64,000 nt of DNA. It comes from Vreelandella stevensii S18214. GTDB taxonomy: Bacteria > Pseudomonadota > Gammaproteobacteria > Pseudomonadales > Halomonadaceae. Below the pieces are notes generated by a model. That model worked only from the letters and a program-made list of their open reading frames with translations. It had not been told where the DNA came from and made no database searches. Where the stretch lies: assembly GCF_000275725.1 (NCBI RefSeq), contig NZ_AJTS01000023.1, positions 1 to 64,000 on the forward strand, read 5' to 3'. Made by a program: the position numbers and the translations under genes. How positions within the stretch are numbered: position 1 is the first letter of the stretch; every line of letters begins with the position of its first letter. Below, piece after piece: positions 28,414 through 38,904 of this stretch.

Positions 28414-29421
28414 ATCTTCGTCTTGAACATTGAGGCCTGCTGAAGCAAGGGGATGGCTTTCCGAATTGAAGAAATATAGTTCCTTACCTTTCAAGTCGAT
28501 GGTTAGCCGAGATTTCAGGGCGATAATTTCCTCTCCATCTTGGTGCGGCCATACGCCGATTGCTATTTTACTGGACTCGCTCTGCAGGATCGCTTCAATA
28601 ATGTGTTGGTCATAATCTTTATGTAAAGAGTGCCCAATTACCACCAATCCATTCTTGCTGCTCGCAAGCTTTTCGTAACAAAATCGGAGATAGTCATTCC
28701 GTTTGATCCGCGATAATTTCCATTTAGAACTGCCTTCGGTGATAAATAGAGGAAACTGCTCTGGATGATCCAAATCGAAGAGTTCTGATAGCCTGTTCAG
28801 ACCATTTGCGGTTAGCTTTTTAGTCCTCCCATTCGGAAGCTCTACGAGGTGGATAGCTCCATGCAGGTAATGGAGCTTTGTTCTGTCTGCAGGAACAGCT
28901 GTATCAGATGAGTCAAAGCAACCATCTTCACCCCAGAAATAATCTTTAAATCTCCATGTATCAGAATCCATAATGGCCCAATATGGGATTAGATCATAGT
29001 TCGTGGTAAAAACGTTCTTGTAACTCCTAAGCCTTACATTAATCTCAGCGACGTCAGCAAGTGCTGGCGGTATATGGGCAAAGTTAACAGCTGAACCCAA
29101 GGAATTCTTAGCGCCTTCATACAGAGCTGTAATCTCCGCATCTTGAGGACTACCAAGCTGCTCATCTACTAGCTTCGCGTGATACAGGACTCTCAAAACG
29201 TCTTCAAAGTTAGCGCTGCCAACATGCTCAAAAAGGGCAAGACTTTGCGCGGTGAGTTGATGGTCTATATCTTCCCTCTGAGCAACCTCAAACAATGTTC
29301 CATACCCAAATCGGCTCCAAATATTGATGCTGAAACCATTTCCAAGAAGCAGGTTTTTCCACTCCAACTCGGATAGCTCTTCCCACTCAACTAAGTTTTG
29401 ATCAATTTTAATCTCTGGCAT
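28408..29421 (-). CDS. DUF4917 / SIR2-like protein, integron cassette gene
   Basis: The protein has 337 residues from ATG 29421, chosen because GGAG lies 5 nt upstream; the frame stays open into attC B but that part is not protein. LLLGNGFSI (24-32), FTTNYDLIPYW (TTNYD 139-143), LHYLHGAIHL (186 on) and VVIGHSLHKDYD near 290 are the SIR2-like nucleotide-pocket motifs of the DUF4917 family. SIR2-like domains are frequent NAD-consuming effectors in phage defence, but DUF4917 itself has no proven role that I can cite. Codon use is AT-rich compared with flanking core genes. Confidence 0.72.
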   Translation of the reverse strand: MPEIKIDQNLVEWEELSELEWKNLLLGNGFSINIWSRFGYGTLFEVAQREDIDHQLTAQSLALFEHVGSANFEDVLRVLYHAKLVDEQLGSPQDAEITALYEGAKNSLGSAVNFAHIPPALADVAEINVRLRSYKNVFTTNYDLIPYWAIMDSDTWRFKDYFWGEDGCFDSSDTAVPADRTKLHYLHGAIHLVELPNGRTKKLTANGLNRLSELFDLDHPEQFPLFITEGSSKWKLSRIKRNDYLRFCYEKLASSKNGLVVIGHSLHKDYDQHIIEAILQSESSKIAIGVWPHQDGEEIIALKSRLTIDLKGKELYFFNSESHPLASAGLNVQDEDA

Positions 29422-29450
29422 CGATACTCCGTTCCGAGAAACCATGGAAT

Positions 29451-29529
29451 GCATAACGCCGCCAACAGCGGCCGAGCGTAGCGAGGTCCAGCGCACGAAG
29501 TGCGCGATGCTGCTTGGCCTTATTATGTG
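29451..29529 (-). repeat. Integron attC site B (3' of the HNH-like cassette)
   Basis: On the minus strand it runs from CACATAATAAGGCC to GGCGTTATGC. The arms GCCAAGCAGC and GCCAACAGC pair with one extrahelical G. It begins about 10 nt after the TGA of the HNH-like gene and ends 29 nt before the DUF4917 start. Confidence 0.82.
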
Positions 29530-29538
29530 TTGGACAAT

Positions 29539-30387
29539 TCACCATTCTTTATTCATTGATTTAAGCGCGCCACAGTTTGGATCAGCCTTTTCCATATCCT
29601 TTATCATTTTTTCCATCTGCTTTTCTGAAACAAGCTCCTTACTTTTCATGAATGCGTTGAAAAAGTGCTCAACTTGAGCGGGAACATAACCTGCACATGA
29701 GGTTATTGCGCTAAGAAATATTCTATCTACACTATCAATTTGCGTACCCTTCCAACAATCTCCATCATTAGGCACTATCTCAAAACATATAATTGCGAAC
29801 GGAATTTTTATATATATGACAAACCTTTTCCAGTTATCCCATATCCTTGGCTCTGCTCCAATCGATCTTTCGTAATAAAACCAATCAACTTTCGGAAGCT
29901 GCAATTTGGTTAGAACTTCTCTAGTGCAAGGAATTAGGTGGGTTTGAAACTCTTGGCTCTTATTACCTTTAATTAGAGACTTTATCTCATCTAGGAAATC
30001 AGGGAACTTATCAAACTCATCTTTTGTGTATTGGTTATCTTTAGGAAAGTAATATGCCTCAGCTAAAACCCGCCAAGCTATTATATATATGCATATTCGT
30101 GAGGATTCCGAAATTTCTAGCTCCTCAGGGCATGGCTTTATGTAGTTCGCCAGCTTTGAGAAAATTTCTTTCTTAAACAGTTTCTCATGTGAGGAAAAGT
30201 CACCCTCACATTCTTTACATAACAATGGGGATTTTGAACCATCCTGCTCACGTTTGTTTGGTTCGTTAGTAGCTCTTAGGTAGCCAGTGGGGGATGTGTC
30301 TTTTAGCCATTTATATACAAAAGAAGGGATAATGTGGGAGTTTTCTATGGCTTCCCGTTCATTACAGTATTTACATAACTCTTTCAT
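29539..30387 (-). CDS. Zinc-binding HNH-like protein of unknown function, cassette gene
   Basis: The protein has 282 residues and is strongly AT-rich. CKYCNE (C5, C8), NSHIIPSF (H18), SPLLCKECEGDFS (C57, C60) and the following FKKEIF give a CxxC...SHIIP...CxxCE arrangement, like HNH nuclease zinc sites. No complete catalytic HNH is certain. The remaining 200 residues contain aromatic-rich beta segments (WFYYERSI, FVIYIKIPFAIICFEIV) I do not recognise. It starts 32 nt after the core of attC C. Confidence 0.6.
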   Translation of the reverse strand: MKELCKYCNEREAIENSHIIPSFVYKWLKDTSPTGYLRATNEPNKREQDGSKSPLLCKECEGDFSSHEKLFKKEIFSKLANYIKPCPEELEISESSRICIYIIAWRVLAEAYYFPKDNQYTKDEFDKFPDFLDEIKSLIKGNKSQEFQTHLIPCTREVLTKLQLPKVDWFYYERSIGAEPRIWDNWKRFVIYIKIPFAIICFEIVPNDGDCWKGTQIDSVDRIFLSAITSCAGYVPAQVEHFFNAFMKSKELVSEKQMEKMIKDMEKADPNCGALKSMNKEW

Positions 30388-30419
30388 TGAATTTCTCGTT
30401 TATTGTGCCGAAGCCGAAC

Positions 30420-30491
30420 ACATAACGCTTTGCTCACCGGAAAATTGGGAGCGCAGCGAGTAATTTTTCCGCGTGCAGCAACTTGTTATAT
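30420..30491 (-). repeat. Integron attC site C (3' of the Mrr-like cassette)
   Basis: On the minus strand it runs from GATATAACAA to GCGTTATGT. TTGCTGCACGCGGAAAA pairs with TTGCTCACCGGAAAA, leaving extrahelical G residues. This is the cleanest palindrome of the set. The TAA stop of the Mrr-like gene (30486-30488) lies within the first core. Confidence 0.85.
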
Positions 30492-31478
30492 CTTACATGT
30501 TTGAACAAGAGAGTTTCCTTTTGTGATTTTTGTCATAATTTTCAGGATCTTTTCTCTGTCTACAAGACGAACATCCGCCACATTACTTCTGCTTTTTGCA
30601 CACCAATCATCTATCCCCTTAGAAAAGTACGTTGAAGACACGAAGTATCCTTTATCTGCACTGTCGCTACCCAACACAGCTGCAAAAGCCTGAACTTTCT
30701 GCTTTTTTACTTTCTTGGCAGTCGTTGCCTCTACATATACGAGATATTGTTTCCCGTTTTCATCTTTCCTAGCGACAACATCTTTACCACCATCATTACT
30801 CTTAGGGGTTAACTCCACATCCCAACCGACTTCCCTAAAAACCGTATAACACAATTCCTCTAATTGACGAGGTGACAGATCATCAATAATGCTTCCATTA
30901 CTCTGAATTAAATGGTTCGCGATTAATGCCGGCGATTGATCATGAATCATCAGTCCTTTTTTTATTTTTGACGAAAAACCAAACTCTTCTTCAATGAGCT
31001 TACCTGGTCCAATAGTGTGCGTTAAAGGAAATGCAATCCTCAGTCCTAGATCGAGTTGGCGTACGTTTTCATATTTATTGGAAATATTTGCAAGAAGTTC
31101 TTTTTCATGCTCTCTACATTCTTCACCCCAAAGTGATTCCGGATGAAAAATATAATGCACTCCCTCTATATCTACATTAGAGAGCATGCTTTTAAGAAGC
31201 AGATATTCAGCATCCTCCCTGTTATCTAATATTCCTTCATGTATTTCTGGAAAATGGTTTAGCCAGACTTGATATTCAGGCATTTGAAAGATATGTTCGT
31301 GATCATCTTTACGGACACATCTCAAAGCACTTTGCAAGTCTCGCAATGCCTCCTCTACATCTGTGGTATAAAACTGCCCCGTCAAGGGATCAATTCCCAT
31401 TATCATGTCCAGCTTCGAAGCAAACTTCCTACTTCTAACTGTAAGCTCTGGAACTATTTTAAATCTTTGCTTGTTCAT
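30486..31478 (-). CDS. Mrr-like PD-(D/E)xK nuclease-fold protein, cassette gene
   Basis: The protein has 330 residues. The C-terminal third (from LSPRQLEELCYTVFREVGWDVELTP, residue 201) is the Mrr/restriction-endonuclease-like fold. E208, D233 (GGKDVVA) and E250 occupy the catalytic acid positions. The usual E-x-K is E-A-T here (T252 in place of Lys), so catalysis may use K255/K256 or be lost. The N-terminal 200 residues are unrecognised and probably recognise a target. The start is 26 nt after the core of attC D. Confidence 0.7.
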   Translation of the reverse strand: MNKQRFKIVPELTVRSRKFASKLDMIMGIDPLTGQFYTTDVEEALRDLQSALRCVRKDDHEHIFQMPEYQVWLNHFPEIHEGILDNREDAEYLLLKSMLSNVDIEGVHYIFHPESLWGEECREHEKELLANISNKYENVRQLDLGLRIAFPLTHTIGPGKLIEEEFGFSSKIKKGLMIHDQSPALIANHLIQSNGSIIDDLSPRQLEELCYTVFREVGWDVELTPKSNDGGKDVVARKDENGKQYLVYVEATTAKKVKKQKVQAFAAVLGSDSADKGYFVSSTYFSKGIDDWCAKSRSNVADVRLVDREKILKIMTKITKGNSLVQTCKI

Positions 31479-31503
31479 AGATTTACTGGGTGACTCTCAA
31501 GAA

Positions 31504-31573
31504 ATATAACAGTGATTATATAGCCCACCACACAGCACCAATAACTCTGCGGTCACAGTCACTGGTGTTATAC
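31504..31573 (-). repeat. Candidate degenerate attC site D (5' border of the array)
   Basis: On the minus strand GTATAACACCAGTGA at one end pairs with TCACTGTTATAT at the other, leaving an unpaired base. The inner arms are poorer than in sites A-C. Its spacing to the Mrr-like start (26 nt) equals the leader lengths of the other cassettes. Confidence 0.55.
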
Positions 31574-31745
31574 AGCCCCCAAAAAACACCCAAGTCATTG
31601 ATCTTAAAAACCACACCCTTAGGCTAGACTACATATCCCCTATTATCGTGCCCGCTCGTTTTGCCTGCTTAATCATACTCTATGCATAAAATCTGCTTAG
31701 GTCACCTATCTGGTGAAAATTTTTCGCGGTTTGGGTGGCTGGATC

Positions 31746-31801
31746 GGCACTGCGCTGCAGTGCTTCGCGGGTGCCTCACTTCGTTCGTTACGCCGCGCTA
31801 C
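31746..31801 (-). repeat. Inverted variant of the 54-bp repeat, copy R5
   Basis: Read on the minus strand it begins GTAGCGCGGCGTAACGA and shares GAGGCACCCGCGA with R1-R4. Its other end is a perfect hairpin GCACTGC-GCT-GCAGTGC (31747-31763). No gene is found between 31479 and 32264; this interval holds attC D, R5, R6 and simple repeats. Confidence 0.8.
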
Positions 31802-31880
31802 GGGGTTGGCTGGCTAGGTGGTTTGATCTTTGCGGGCTGAAGTGGGCTCTTGCTTTGTGATTGGCGTGGGTGGCTTTATC

Positions 31881-31936
31881 GGCACCGCGTTGCGGTGCTT
31901 CGCGGGTGCCTCGCTTTGCTCGTTACGCCGCGCTAC
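31881..31936 (-). repeat. Inverted variant of the 54-bp repeat, copy R6
   Basis: A direct repeat of R5 135 bp away. The terminal hairpin is GCACCGC-GTT-GCGGTGC (31882-31898); compared with R5 both strands of a stem base pair changed together, keeping pairing. Confidence 0.8.
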
Positions 31937-31945
31937 GGGGTTGGT

Positions 31946-31996
31946 GGCGTTATCGTTGTTGGTGGCGTTATCGTTGGGTTGGAGGCGTTATCGTTG
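31946..31996 (+). repeat. Three spaced copies of GGCGTTATCGTTG
   Basis: The copies start at 31946, 31964 and 31984, separated by short G/T-rich spacers. They follow directly after R6 and look like a local tandem expansion. Confidence 0.8.
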
Positions 31997-32053
31997 GATT
32001 GGTGGCTTGATCGTCGCGCGCTGAAGCGCCCTCCCACGTCACACATCCTACAC

Positions 32054-32116
32054 CCCTCATTTCCCTCATTTCCCTCATTTCCCTCATTTCCCTCATTTCC
32101 CTCATTTCCCTCATTT
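32054..32116 (+). repeat. Seven tandem copies of a 9-bp unit (CCCTCATTT)
   Basis: This perfect 9-bp minisatellite sits within a nearly pure pyrimidine stretch. It is open on the minus strand as a repeated tripeptide, but there is no sign that it is translated. Confidence 0.95.
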
Positions 32117-32139
32117 CCCTCTTCTCTCCCTCGCATCCC

Positions 32140-32188
32140 CTTTCACCTTTCACCTTTCACCTTTCACCTTTCACCTTTCACCTTTCAC
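32140..32188 (+). repeat. Seven tandem copies of a 7-bp unit (CTTTCAC)
   Basis: A perfect 7-bp repeat ends 76 bp before the start codon of the membrane-protein gene. Together with the 9-bp array it makes a 130-nt C/T-rich tract. Confidence 0.95.
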
Positions 32189-32264
32189 CTCTCCCCTCGC
32201 TCTTGCTGCTGGCCTTCTTTTGCAAAGCAGCTTAGCCTGCTAACTCAACCAGTAAGGGTGTGCG

Positions 32265-33581
32265 ATGCAAGAGACGACGAGGCGGCAGCGGGTGGCGGGT
32301 GGGTTGTTGTTGCTGGGGCTGTTGGTGCAAGTGGTGGGCTTTACCGGGGCTTTTGCGGCGGCGCAGGGGGTGAGCTATTTGCTGTGGGCGGCGGTGGTGT
32401 TGCTGTGGCGGGATATTCCTCGGCGTTCGCGGCGTCAGGCGGGGGTGTTGAGCGCGCTGGGGGCTACGATGCTGGTGGTGGCGCACTCGGTGTATGGCGC
32501 GGCGGTGAATTGGCCTGCCATGCTGCAGGGCAATGTGTTCGTGGCCACCATGCTGGTGGGGGTGAGCTTTATTTCCCTGATCGGCACCCAGGGCAACAAG
32601 CGTGCGCCGGGCAGGCGGTTGACGGGGGCGGCGGGCGTGTTGCGTACCTGGCTGGGGGTGCATTTTCTGGGCACCATTCTGAACCTTTCCACGGTGCTGA
32701 TGGTGGGCGACCGGCTGGCTCGGCGCGGGCCGCTGACTACGCCGCAGCTGTTGGCGTTGAACCGGGGGTTGAGCAGCGCGGCGTTGTGGTCGCCGTTTTT
32801 TGCCTCCATGGCGGTGGTCATCGCCCTGGCGCCAGAGGTGCAGTACGCGCAGATTGCCGTGGTGGGGTTTCCGTTGGCCATGCTGGCGGGGCTGTTTACC
32901 ACCTGGGAGCTACGGCGGCGGTTCGATTTGCGCGAGGTGGATGGCTTTTCGCTGTCGCCGCGTAGCCTGTTCATGCCTGCGGGCATGGCGGCGCTGGTCA
33001 TGCTGTTCCATGTTTGGCTGACGCCTGCGCTGAGCATCGTCAGCATCATTACCTTCCTGATTCCCGGCGTGGCGTTGCTGAGCAACCTGCCTGCGGGGCC
33101 GCGCTTTACCCTGCGCCGTTTGCGTCAGCACACCGTCACACGGTTACCGGCCATGCGCGGGGAGATTTCGCTGTTTCTGGCGGCGGGCTTGCTGACCGTG
33201 GGGCTTTCCACGCTGGTGGCCGCAGCGGCAGGCGATGCCTGGACGCTGTTTGCGCGGTTTGGCGCGCCTCAGGCCATGGCCAGCTTTGCAGCCATTGCCC
33301 TGAGCGCGCTGGTGGGGCTGCACCCGATCATTGGGGTGTCGGTGCTGGCCTCGGTGCTCAACCTCAGCGGTGCGGAGCAAACCCTGTTTGCGTTCGTGGG
33401 GTTGAGCGCCTGGGCGGTGGGTACCAGCGTGGGGCCGCTGTCCGGTATCAACCTCTCGTTACAGGGGCGTTATGGGGTCAGTGGCTACCAGATGATGAAG
33501 AACAACCTGCCTTATGCGGCGCTCATGAGCCTGCTGTCGCTGGGCGCGATCGCAGGCTTGAGCGCCTGGTTGGGCCTGTAG
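32265..33581 (+). CDS. Polytopic inner-membrane protein of unknown function
   Basis: The protein has 438 residues with about ten to eleven hydrophobic segments and short charged loops (LWRDIPRRSRRQ, GTQGNKRAPGRR). LGVHFLGTILNLSTVLMVGDRL and ALVGLHPIIGVSVLASVL resemble re-entrant transporter motifs of ion-transporter-like permeases, but I do not recognise a family with confidence. AAGGG precedes ATG 32265 by 7 nt. G/T-rich wording of the coding strand differs from the neighbours. The upstream microsatellites could affect its promoter. Confidence 0.7.
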   Translation: MQETTRRQRVAGGLLLLGLLVQVVGFTGAFAAAQGVSYLLWAAVVLLWRDIPRRSRRQAGVLSALGATMLVVAHSVYGAAVNWPAMLQGNVFVATMLVGVSFISLIGTQGNKRAPGRRLTGAAGVLRTWLGVHFLGTILNLSTVLMVGDRLARRGPLTTPQLLALNRGLSSAALWSPFFASMAVVIALAPEVQYAQIAVVGFPLAMLAGLFTTWELRRRFDLREVDGFSLSPRSLFMPAGMAALVMLFHVWLTPALSIVSIITFLIPGVALLSNLPAGPRFTLRRLRQHTVTRLPAMRGEISLFLAAGLLTVGLSTLVAAAAGDAWTLFARFGAPQAMASFAAIALSALVGLHPIIGVSVLASVLNLSGAEQTLFAFVGLSAWAVGTSVGPLSGINLSLQGRYGVSGYQMMKNNLPYAALMSLLSLGAIAGLSAWLGL

Positions 33582-33582
33582 C

Positions 33583-34101
33583 TCAGGTTTCGATGATCTT
33601 GTTGGGGAAGCGGTGGAAGTAGCGGTGGCCACACTGGTGGCAGGGCTCCAGCCGGGCGACTTCGTTGAGCATCACCTGGGCGTCGCAGTGGGTGCAGGCC
33701 ATCAGGCCGGGGGCGGCGATTTCGCCTTCGCAGTAGTCGGCACGGGCGGCTTCCAGGTCGTCTTCGAAGCGCTCCCGCTCGACAATGCTGCGGTCGGCAA
33801 TAGAAAGCAGCGACTCTGCCACGCGGCGGGAAAGCCGGTCCAGGTCGATGCCCAGCCAGCTGGCTACCTGCTTACCGGTATCGGCCATGTAGTAGCGCAT
33901 GTCTTTCAGGTCGCGCTCTACCCAGGCGCGCAGCAGGGCCAGCTCGTCTTTGGTGTACTCTTCCAGTTCGGCTTCAAAGGCAACGGCGTCGTCCAAATCC
34001 TTTTGCAGGTTTTCCCAGGTGAGTTCGTTGGCGCCATCCTGCATGCGTTCCAGCAGGCGCTCGTAGCCTTCACGAAGGCGATGATCGTTATGTTTTTCCA
34101 T
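33583..34101 (-). CDS. Zinc-ribbon protein of the YbeL/DUF1451 family
   Basis: The protein has 172 residues from ATG 34101 (AGGAGAGG just upstream). A long helical, acidic N-terminal part is followed by a zinc ribbon, C136-x2-C139 (CTHC) and C154-x2-C157 (CHQC). E. coli ybeL lies next to leuS in the same divergent arrangement, which supports the family call. Function is unknown. Its stop is 1 bp after the stop of the convergent membrane-protein gene. Confidence 0.85.
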   Translation of the reverse strand: MEKHNDHRLREGYERLLERMQDGANELTWENLQKDLDDAVAFEAELEEYTKDELALLRAWVERDLKDMRYYMADTGKQVASWLGIDLDRLSRRVAESLLSIADRSIVERERFEDDLEAARADYCEGEIAAPGLMACTHCDAQVMLNEVARLEPCHQCGHRYFHRFPNKIIET

Positions 34102-34171
34102 GGGTCCTCTCCTTTTGTTGCCACAGGTGCTGCCTATCATCGGCTAGCCGTTCAAGGATACACCGGCATAG

Positions 34172-37337
<3,166 letters not shown>

Positions 37338-37341
<4 letters not shown>

Positions 37342-38405
37342 AGGTATTTGCCGACCAGCTGCCTGCGGCCCTGGCCAAGAAGCTACCCAAGGCGGTGATC
37401 GTGGCGGGAGACGAGCCGTTGCAGCACCGCGACGCCTGCGATGCGGTGCGTGCAGCGGCGCGACAGGCCGGTATCGAAGAGCGCGAAGTGCTCGATGTGG
37501 AGCCTAACTTTGCCTGGGGGCGGCTGCTGGAAACGGCCAGCAACCTCTCGCTGTTCGCATCCAACAAGTTGCTGGAGCTGCGCCTGGGCAGCCACAAACT
37601 AGGGCAGGATGGCAGCAAGGCGCTGGCCCAGTACGCCGAACTGATGGACGGCAGCGATGACCTGCTGTTGATCAGCATGGGCAAGGTCGATGCAAAGCAG
37701 CAGAAGTCGGCCTGGTTCAAGGCGCTGGACAAGCACGGCCTGTTCGTACCGGTCTGGCCGGTCGATGCCTCGCGGCTGGGCTACTGGCTGCGTGACCGGG
37801 CGGCCCTGCATGGCCTGCAGCTGGACCTGGACGCCGCCAGGCTGCTGGGCGAACGTACCGAAGGTAACCTGCTGGCCGCCGATCAGGAGCTACAGAAACT
37901 GGCGCTGATGCACCCGCCCAAGGCCCGCCTGGGGGTCGAGAGCATCGCCCAGGGCGTGGAAGACAGCTCGCGTTTCGATGTCTTCAACCTGGCGGATGCC
38001 TGCCTGAAGGGGGAGCCCAGCCGCGCCTCGCGCATCGTCAACGGCCTGAAAAGCGAAGGCGTGGAAGCGCCTATCGTGCTGTGGGCACTGACCCGAGAGC
38101 TGCGCACCCTGCTCTCGCTGCATCAGCATCTGGATCAAGGGCAGAGCTTCGAGCACGCCTGCAAAAGCCAGAAGCCGATGATTTTCGATAAGCGCCGCCC
38201 GGCGTACCAGAAAGCCATTCAGCGGCTGCCCATGAAGCGGCTGCACAAGCTGTTGCTGATGGCCCAGCGGCTCGACCTGGCCGTGAAAGGCGCCTCGCCG
38301 GTGCCGCTTTGGGCGGGGCTTCACGATCTGGCCATGAGCATGACAGGTGCCCGGGGCATTCTCTCGGAAACCCCCTGGACCTACCGGATTAGTGCAAATA
38401 ATTAG
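37338..38405 (+). CDS. holA: DNA polymerase III delta subunit
   Basis: The delta subunit opens the beta clamp within the clamp loader. The protein has 355 residues starting at GTG 37338, overlapping the lptE stop. MKVFADQLPAALAKKLPKAVIVAGDEPLQHRDACDAVR-type N-terminal sequence, LLELRLGSHKLG and the helical C-terminal collar are typical of HolA. No other start fits the overlap. Confidence 0.96.
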
Positions 38406-38505
38406 CACTTTGCCATTTTGCCTTAAATCTCATGATGTTTGTTTCTATACTATTGATTCAAGCGCTAAAAACGCTTGCTCCCCGACCAGTCTAAGGAAGA
38501 AGACG

Positions 38506-38904
38506 ATGAAAACAGTGCGTGCTTACCTCGCGACCCTTTTGATTGCTGCGTTAGTGCTGGCCAGCCTGCCCGTCGTGGCGGCCCCCACCGCCCCTCAAGG
38601 TATGGATCTGGTATCGACGCAGTCTGTTTTAGCAGGCGACCGTGCCGGTGCGGACCGCGAGCGTATCAATGAAATCCTCGCCCGTGCCGATGTGCAGGAT
38701 CAACTGCTAAAGCAGGGTGTGAACCCCGCCGATGTGGAAGCCCGTGTGGCGGCGCTGAGTGATGCAGAAGCGCAACAGATGGCCCAACAGCTGGAAGAAC
38801 TGCCGGCCGGTGCGGGCGTGATCGGAGCCCTGTTTGCGGTCTTCATCATTCTGCTGATCACCGACATTCTTGGGTTGACCGATGTCTATCCGTTTACCCG
38901 CTAA
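38506..38904 (+). CDS. PA2779-family small membrane protein
   Basis: The protein has 132 residues: a signal-like N-terminus cut after VVAA, a helical region with a repeated (A)D(A)xxxRV pattern (INEILARADVQDQLLKQGVNPADVEARVAAL) and a C-terminal membrane span (VIGALFAVFIILLITDILG). AAGGA precedes ATG 38506. It overlaps the next gene by 23 bp. Pseudomonas PA2779-like proteins occur with PA2778-like peptidases; the function is unknown. Confidence 0.78.
   Translation: MKTVRAYLATLLIAALVLASLPVVAAPTAPQGMDLVSTQSVLAGDRAGADRERINEILARADVQDQLLKQGVNPADVEARVAALSDAEAQQMAQQLEELPAGAGVIGALFAVFIILLITDILGLTDVYPFTR

Noticed and set aside
31968-32153. A minus-strand reading frame of repeated REM/NEG tripeptides
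   Set aside because: It only translates the 9-bp minisatellite and repeat R6 flank, with no ribosome-binding site or conserved domain.
32054-32188. A CRISPR array
   Set aside because: Units are 7 and 9 bp with no spacers between copies, and there are no cas genes.
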